64,000 nucleotides of DNA from Marasmius tenuissimus (lineage: Eukaryota; Basidiomycota; Agaricomycetes; Agaricales; Marasmiaceae). The DNA is taken from positions 62,001 to 126,000 of the forward strand of contig JAQOTA010000046.1 of NCBI GenBank assembly GCA_029532415.1. The letters are read 5' to 3'. Both the position numbers and the translations under genes were made by a program. The stretch's first letter is position 1. Every line of letters starts with the position of its first letter. This document shows positions 57,500 to 64,000 of the stretch, in pieces. The notes beneath the pieces are model-generated. The model did not search any database. It saw only the letters and a program-made list of their open reading frames with translations, and was not told the origin of the DNA.

Positions 57500-58090
57500 T
57501 TTACCTTTTATTCAGCTGTCAGTGAGACTGGCCACCAAGCGATCTTTGTATTGCTTATGTCAGAACCGGATTGATTAGGATTAGTGTGGCGTTACTGGGT
57601 CCATCACTTTTTGTCTGCCTCTCTCAAGTAGCCAGTACTCATGAGTATGCCCGGAATCGTGGGTGGGCTCCCGCGAGTACTGGCGACCCAGGTCTCCAAC
57701 GAGTTGAAATTCGGCTTCTTAGGTTCTCGGCGAGTGCCCATCCGCATACCGAGTCCGATACCCCACGGTACTTGGTGAATGCGCGTAAACACGACTTCCG
57801 AACGCGACCATCATCATGAGTCTGTAACCGAGAGAGATGAAGGTCAAAGAGGCTCTACTGAAGGTATGCAACAAACTTACAAGGCCCTGGAGTTGCAGAA
57901 TACGTACCGAAAACATACTAATTTAGTGCGAGACCTGATCTGGACAGAGACTACCCACTCGCGGGTCTATTGGCTTAGTGGCTATGCTGGGCAGGCAATT
58001 ATAGCAGATATACATTGACAACGGGGTATGAGCGTAGGACTCCGTATATACCTAGCATATCACCATAGAATCTCGTCTCGTAACTTATAG
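57500..58090. other. No supported gene
   Basis: Overlapping short frames on both strands. A minus-strand stretch at 57604-57792 has a protein-like composition, but I cannot connect it to other exons. Confidence 0.4.
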
Positions 58091-58092
58091 TA

Positions 58093-58245
58093 TGTTGAGT
58101 GGGCTAGTTAATGGGTGTGGGCAGGTCAGAAAGGCGGACTCATGGGGTTCGGATCTACCGGGGACTTCGTGTGCCGTGAGCTCGTCCGGGCACTGTGGGA
58201 GCCGTCCCGAAGGCATAGTTAGCTGCTTGGATGCTACAGCCCCGC
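58093..58245 (+). repeat. LINE 3'-tail repeat, truncated copy
   Basis: Sense orientation. It carries GTGGGCAGGTCAGAAAGGCG, GGATCTACCGGGGACTTCGT, GTGCCGTGAGCTCGTCCG, GTGGGAGCCGTCCC and GGCATAGTTAGCTGCTTG in the family order. These match the 36.8 kb copy closely but stop before the GGCGTTCAG and AATAAA parts. The 3' end has therefore been lost, by deletion or by a later insertion. Confidence 0.8.
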
Positions 58246-58708
58246 GAAATTTGATGCCCCTTCCTAATATAAAAGTAGCTCCGGCAGCGATTAATTGCGC
58301 CTTTTGGTGCGCACGATAGAATAAGAGGCCTATATAGAGTCGAAATATATTTTGGTGAGCTCGGCGAGTAAAGTTTGAAGGTTGTAAGAGCAAAATTCCA
58401 GGAGGTGTACCAGGAGAAGGGGGGGGAGGGGTTTCTGACGCACGCGTTTTGGTGCTAATTTCCATTCTATGAATCGGTCCTCGTCAGACTAGTAGGGCAG
58501 GATTAAGGTGGATATCGTGATTTGTGTTGTGAGGCTACTGTTAACAGTGGTTTTGGGAGAAGATCTCGCGGGTCGCTGAGATCAGCCGGTTGGAGCACGG
58601 TCATAGCCTGAGAGAATCGAGGTGAGTGCATTCCCGAGTGTTTGGAGTCTGACGACGCATGGCGCGAAGTCGAGATTCGCTGGGTTTAGGAGGAGACTCA
58701 CAGATCAT

Positions 58709-59604
58709 CTGATTCTGGGCATGACGATTTGCAACACGTCCCTGTGTGCCCGAGGGTCTGCTTGCATGTTTGGGGCCATGATCTGTGCATGTTTCCGTAA
58801 ATATAGGGTGAAGGTGTCACTCGCCCAACGGCCTTTGACCTTCATGACCTCGATGGAATTCCTCGGAAGAGGTATTCGAGAGTTGATCCTATGCGGATGC
58901 TGTGCAGTAGGAGGGGGTCGAGGTTGGCTGCCGCGAATGACTTCTTGAGCCGTTTTTGGAAAGCATCCCTGGTGAGTAGTCGAAACGAGTTGAGGTACTT
59001 GTATGAGAAAAGGTGGGAGTCGAGTGGGGGGTTATTGACGGCAAAGTGGTTATTGAGGGCGCCTTTGGGGTCATAGGGGTCTGGTTGTTTGGCCCAATAT
59101 TTGTTCTCGCCGTGTAGTGAGCATTTCGTTCCTAGAATGAAGATGTTGGTTTGAACGAGGCCATTGCGATCCGTGGATTCTGAGACGTTGGATCGTTTCA
59201 CGTGTATTGTGAAGTCAAAGGAGTTGAGATTTTGGACGGCGCATTCGCCGATGCGAGCACAGCCCCAGAATAGCGAGAGCAGGCAAGCCCATACCGCAGC
59301 ATCCAGAGATATTGAGAGGTCGAAATTGGATTGAATTGTTGTGAGTGTGTCGATGGTGTAGGGTGTACGGGGTTTCCTCGAGCCAGAAGGGGGACGAGTT
59401 TTTCGGCTGCTTTCATCAGAGTATCCAATTCGTGGTGATTGACATTCCACGGTATGCCGTGGAGGATATGCCAGGCGCGTATACCCGAGACATAGTTGGA
59501 TATAGTGGAACTCGCATAGAGTGAGGCGAGTGTTGAGATGGAGGAGGATAGGAGAGTTTGAGAGATTGGCGATCTTTGGTGTTCAGGTATGAGTTTGGCA
59601 TCAC
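58709..59604 (-). pseudogene. Tyrosine recombinase pseudogene with two single-base frameshifts
   Basis: The minus strand encodes NYVSGIRAWHILHGIPWNVN (core-binding domain), then after a frame change near 59390 a long catalytic stretch with Arg I in FWGCARIGECA, CSLHGENKYWAKQ, and LLLHSIRIGSTLEYLFRGIP (H-x-x-R box). A second frame change near 58852 is followed by MKVKGRWASDTFTLYLRKHA with the likely nucleophile Tyr and a natural stop at about 58709. Each shift fits loss of one base (in a C-run and a T-pair). All catalytic residues are otherwise present, so inactivation is recent. No RT lies beside it. It may be a Crypton-like or DIRS-derived recombinase. Confidence 0.8.
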
Positions 59605-59783
59605 AGAATGAGTGGTAGGCTAACAGGCCTGCAGTCAGGTCACCTGGGATCCTGTGGCATCAGCATCGTTTACTGCTTTGAACAGGGGAAGGATGCCGAC
59701 GCCCAGCCAGTCATCGTGATAACTATGTGCGTCATAAATGTCTGTCACAGAACATCAACTGACCTCTTACCTTCACAGTACCA

Positions 59784-61063
59784 ATGAGTGGTCATACCGA
59801 CTACGGTATCCCCGAAGAGGAGAGTCTCGCAGCTGTAGAGCCTCTCATGAACGCACTACAAGAAAATCTACATACGTGCTTACAGGGTTAGCGTACTTCC
59901 CTTGTCCCTGTGCTCTTCACGACTGACCACGATACCCAACAGTTACCAGCGCTACAGCTGAGACAAGTACAATCTTTCCAGTTGATGATAGAAGGAGGGC
60001 TCGCTTTCCCTACGTTGACGTGGAAAGCCTCTTGCCGATGGGAGGACGTACTCTGCTGCAGGAGTGGTACACGTTGTTGTGGGGTAAGTGATCATATTTC
60101 TCAGTTCAGATGGCAGGCTTTCCAACGCATGGTTACAGCTCAGAGTAGTCGCAAGGGTCCTGTACGCTATAGAGAGCTTTGCGACACCCCCGACATATTC
60201 TATGACCAACGCGACCTCCCTCCAGGACGGCAGACATTAGATCCGACGGCCGAAGCCAAAGCGATCACTTCCGCCGACATTACCCCCATGGTTTCGCATT
60301 TCCTCAACATTTTCGGCGTCGGCGGACGTGCATTCTCCTTCATACAACCTAGCAAATCTACCCAGAAGCCGCAGGGGGTGGGGAAACGAGTCAGCTCTGG
60401 TGATAGCCAGATAAAGCTCGCAGAACAACGTTCCCATTCCCTGGAGATTGAGAGTGGGGATACGGCAGTAGCGACAGTGACACCTGGCGTAAAGTCATGG
60501 GATATCACAGATGAGAACGACGAGGTAAGCCAGCTGACTCTTACCTCTATGCTTCGCTCACCACGCCTTCCCCAGCCCGCAGTGTCCCTCACACAAGACG
60601 TCAGCGACTCATGCTCACTGTTTGGCGAGGTATGTTCAACATGCGGCGAACAGTGAACTGTACTGATCTGCTCTAAGTCTGTGCAGGATGATAACCGCGA
60701 TAACGAAGAAGAAGGGCACGACAGACACTGCAACGACGAAGACATAGAGCCCGAAGCTACTAACGACAGCCACCGCAACGACGAAAATGTAGAGCCCGAA
60801 GCTGCCAACGACAGCCACCGCGACAACGATGACATAGAGTCTGGAGAGGCCAACGATGGCCACCACGATAACGAAGAACCCACAAATAACAACATCATAG
60901 AATCTGACGATGCAAGTCCCGACGAGGTTGATTTTCAAGGGAAAAAAATACTATACACCAATGCTATCCTACAGCCGCCGCCCATATCAACTCCTGCGAT
61001 CAAAAGACGACGGGCAGCTGTGAAGGACACGATCAGAGTCCCAGGCAACCATCTCCCCTGAAG
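59784..61063 (+). CDS. Hypothetical protein with acidic 15-residue repeats
   Basis: A likely first exon from ATG 59784 (MSGHTDYGIPEEESLAAVEP) ends near 59889 and is followed by an exon reading FPYVDVESLLPMGGRTLLQE to about 60084. The next open segment (about 60111-60635: WQAFQRMVTA, then PVRYRELCDTPDIFYDQRDL, then SHFLNIFGVGGRAFSF) is in a different phase from the obvious splice. Either an unusual intron or a frameshift separates them. The last exon (60688-61063) has three 15-residue Asp/Glu/Asn/His repeats, then a basic end. Family not recognised. Neighbours are a dead recombinase and a fold-back element. It may be intact or slightly damaged. Confidence 0.5.
60735..60869. repeat. Three tandem 45-bp coding repeats
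   Basis: Three consecutive 45-bp units encode variants of NDEDIEPEATNDSHR. They keep the reading frame and differ by substitutions only, the third being the most diverged. Confidence 0.8.
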
Positions 61064-61504
61064 TTGATCCTGTCGCCCCGGAAGACTCGCCGACAAGCCC
61101 AAGAGGCCGTCAAAGCCGTCATGCCTATCTCCGCCAGGACCCAGGCTGCCCAGGGGCTGGCGACTGGGCAAGCAACCCACGTTGTCAGTACTTCTGGTAA
61201 ACGCAAAGCTACACCTAAGAGAAGACAAAGTAACCAATTTTTCTCTAGTTTCCCCGTTAGTTCCCTTTCCTTTCCTTTCCTTCAGTCTCCCTCTAATACA
61301 CTCACTATGATTCCGGCCAATCAAGCGCGAAGCATCCTTATTAACTTCGAGTTAAGTTAAGTTAAGTTGGGTTCAATTTTCCTAAGTGCACGGGCCCACG
61401 AGATACGTTAAGCTAACGGGTGGGTAGTGCTGGAGAGCAGGACTCCGGATAATTGGGCCAGATGATAGATTACGGTTCAGCATAAATTGGGTCCCAAAAT
61501 TGCG

Positions 61505-62330
61505 GAACGATTGATTCTCACGGGACGCGGAGCATGTCTTCCAGGCCGTGAAAGCAGTCGCGAAAAGAACTCGGGAAAAGAAAGATTTCCCGGGCTATAG
61601 AGTTCACACGATTCGCCGCTGGGAATATTTGAGGGAATAAAACCAGTTCACGGCCGGTAATACTACCGTAAATAATAAACATTCCTCGGCGTGAATGATG
61701 GTGTGAATCTATAAGATTCACGGTCAGGAATTTGCCCGTAAAACACATTACCAGCTCAAGTTACAGCCAAAATGAGAGGGTAATGTGTTTTACGGGCAAA
61801 TTCGCGGCTGCGAATCTTACTCGTTAGGCGCGCGTGCCGCGGCTGCCACCTTGCTTGTCACGAAAATCGCGGTGACATTGAACAATCTTTTTATTCCAAT
61901 AATCTGACAATCCAATACTATGAGGTCGAACGACGTTGAACGTCAAACAGGCGACGATGACCGACGACGAGCGGGGAGAAAATTATCTGATCAAAGAGAT
62001 AAACCATCTCCTTGCCATCTCCAGTTATCACAAATCTTATCGAGTATGTTTGGACCTATTTGTAAAATGCATGGGAAAATCTAATTCATGCAGGGAGAGA
62101 CCTTGACAAGCAAGGTAATCTATTCGTGTACGGGAATGCTTACCATTTACGGTAGTTTTATCTACGGTATTACCGGACGTGAACTGAATTTATTCCCTCA
62201 AAGATTCCCAACGACGAATGGCCTGAATTCCCCAGCCCGGTGGTATTTTCCTTTCTCAACCCTCCTTTCACGACCGATTTCACGGCCTAGAAAATCTGCT
62301 TGGCGCCCCGTGTCTGGTTCGGCATAAATA
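61505..62330. mobile_element. Fold-back element with arms of about 180 bp
   Basis: The stretch 61522-61690 is an inverted copy of about 62136-62316. Shared words read in the outward strand include TTTACGGTAGT, ATTACCGG(C/A)CGTGAACTG, TTTATTCCCTCAAA, and TTTCACGGCCT. The element has no open frame. The inner side of the left arm carries a strong separate hairpin (61713-61818). Long inverted arms with a short non-coding middle define fold-back or Mutator-like non-autonomous elements. Target duplications were not identified. Confidence 0.75.
61713..61818. repeat. Hairpin with 40-nt arms
   Basis: Left arm 61713-61752 pairs with right arm 61779-61818 at 35 of 40 positions. The inner 25 pairs (GAATTTGCCCGTAAAACACA plus TTACC) are perfect. 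The loop is 26 nt. Confidence 0.9.
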
Positions 62331-62499
62331 CCCGCCGAAGGCGGAAGCCCGGAGGGTAGGTTCGGCACAAAGGTGCTAGGACCCACCTCAGCCCACCTCC
62401 CGCTCAGCTGAGACACTGGAGATGCTGGAGAAAAAATTTGGTCAGATGTAGTTCAACGGTGTAAAGGGCATACTGGATCCACGTTATGGAAAAGTACCA

Positions 62500-64000
62500 C
62501 TTCCGTTCTGGACATTGACACTGTGGAAATGGATCGGTCAGATGATATCACGACAGGAGGAATTGAAAGAAGCCTACGAGACGTTGGGCATGGTCATCCA
62601 GGATCCTACGGTTTTGGAACACTTCCCAATGATAGCCAGTGTCTTTGGGCGAAGGAGTTGGAATGGTACTGTCAAAGTGGGGCGGTTCAAATTCGAAGGT
62701 CACAAGTTCTCGCGACTCCTTCGGCCACGAATGATCTGCAACGATATCACTCAGTGCATGAATCAGGCCCTTCAGAATCGGCTCGACCGCGACCTGGCAC
62801 GGAAACAAGCTCACTATATCGCTGCAGAGGTTCGCGTCAGTCCTGCAATCAGCATCAAGGAAAAAACATGCAGCTACCGACCTTCCTCAATCGCTCAAAG
62901 ACATCGAGCAGCGTGTACGAGAGAACCCGGACCTCAAAGTTTGGTTTTCCCACCTTGTTGAACCAACACGTGGAAGCGATATGCATCGGCTTTGGTGCAC
63001 GTACAATTACATGCGGTGAGACACGGTCTTCATATCTATAATATAAGGAGGCTCACCTACTCCTTTCCGCTACGAGAGACTCGCTTCCTGGGATGCCTGG
63101 ACCACTTGCCATCATCAAGAACCTCCAGAAGTGGCTGTCTCCTCAGCGATTTGGGGTGCCATTCAGATACCTAGGCAATTCATTAGCACACGACACTCAA
63201 GAAGATTTCATCTCGTGCATACCCGCCGCTTTAAATACCATCGCCCACGGTATTTTTGGAGACCCTCTTTGGACACCAAAGACACGCTATCTGAATCGAG
63301 TTCAGTGATATGTTGTGCTAGTTCCAAATCCAGCAGCGGTCAGTGTTGCATGCCGATGAGAGTTGATAGAAAGACTGATAATCGGCTTCCGGTTTCCAAA
63401 CAATATAGAAAACCGACCTCCAACCACAGGATACTTTGTCGTCCCATAATCGTGTATCCATCGAGAAGCTACTCAATCCAGTTGAAGAGGTCGCGTGGCA
63501 TGATATCGTCAATGCTGGTCTTGATGAATTGGTTTCAGTGGAGCCCAGGACGGTTGAGACAGCTGAAAACGATGCCAGCTTGCGGGGATTTTCATTTAGT
63601 CATGATCTGTCGACCACTGAGGATTATGATAACCACAATGTCGACGTATCTCCCTCTATGTCCTCGCCCTCGCCGCTGGCCACTCCTGTTGCCGAAACTC
63701 CAAAGTCTCCAGTCCAACAGCTCAAAGCAAATGCAAATGCTGCTTGGAGCGCTTTCTTCGCCAAAAAATTGAACGCGGAAACATCCAAGAAGCGGCCTGG
63801 GACGAAGGATAGTGTCAGTAACCGGGGAAAGAAAGCAAAGTCAGCACCCACAGCAGCTGCAGACTCCACGACTGCCGGGTCATCTGGAATAAGCAAGGCA
63901 GCGAGGTCGGAGAGGCAAGCACAAAAGAAAGCAGACAGCGGAATTTTTGATCCAGCGAAGCGGGAGAGGTGGAAGGAAAAGATCAAGGAAATTGATGATC
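62500..64000 (+). CDS. Hypothetical protein, incomplete at the right edge
   Basis: The last exon runs open from a splice acceptor at 63408 to the window end with no stop. It starts KTDLQPQDTLSSHNRVSIEK, followed by an acidic/Ser-rich middle and a Lys/Ala/Ser-rich end containing an RGKKAKS patch. Upstream segments that probably belong to it are about 62515-62829 (SRQEELKEAYETLGMVIQDP), 62876-63016 (DLPQSLKDIEQRVRENPDLK, then VWFSHLVEPTRGSDMHRLW) and about 63083-63297 (LAIIKNLQKWLSPQRFGVPF). Splice phases between the first two did not resolve, so damage or a missed exon is possible. Start and family are unknown. Basic patches suggest a nuclear protein. Confidence 0.5.

Noticed and set aside
60200..60898. 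232-codon minus-strand frame rich in Ser and Leu
   Set aside because: It is the antisense shadow of the acidic-repeat gene on the plus strand; the Ser/Leu repeats are the complement of the 45-bp coding repeats.

Overview
The window reads as nuclear DNA of a filamentous basidiomycete, most likely an Agaricomycete. The intact genes are cut by many short introns (about 45-70 bp, GT/AG, small exons). The protein families are typical of agaric, bolete and cantharelloid genomes: RecQ-like helicases, JmjC-like proteins, DUF6589 proteins, Plavaka (CACTA-like) transposases, tyrosine-recombinase retroelements and basidiomycete BTB proteins. I found no rRNA, tRNA, CRISPR array or bacterial-type operon. 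The species cannot be named from this sequence alone.

Most of the window is a transposon graveyard with islands of intact genes. From 1 to 14.5 kb there are decayed repeats: two copies of one unknown gene, a Plavaka pseudogene, a Ty3/Gypsy integrase scrap, a clean hAT-type MITE with perfect target-site duplication (TSD), a second MITE family and several short dispersed repeats. From 14.6 to 19.9 kb is the first island: a six-exon acidic protein, a six-exon DDE integrase (minus strand, catalytic triad intact), and a divergently transcribed BTB-like gene only 117 bp away. From 20 to 24 kb there are AT-rich and hairpin sequences and a dead RT-RNase H element. A small intact GIY-YIG gene lies at 24.5-25.0 kb. 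From 25.6 to 36.5 kb is decayed RT/recombinase debris followed by about 3.6 kb of strongly G-poor, C-rich DNA. From 36.8 to 40.7 kb are two minus-strand LINE copies, one stacked on the 3' end of the other. Their 3' tail recurs at five places in the window.

From 41.9 to 57.5 kb is the second island: a RecQ-like helicase ending in a bromodomain-like segment; a DUF6589 gene fragment cut off by a LINE tail; a small acidic gene; a 915-residue protein joining a degenerate JmjC-like region to an Ulp1/SUMO-type protease; a tyrosine-recombinase retroelement (RT-RNase H plus recombinase, itself split by an insertion); and an intact ten-exon JmjC-like gene. From 58 to 64 kb are another LINE tail, a frameshifted tyrosine recombinase, an acidic-repeat gene, a fold-back element with long inverted arms, and a gene running off the right edge.

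Exon boundaries below were worked out by hand from reading-frame and splice-site phase. Family assignments rest on motifs read by eye. No database search was run.
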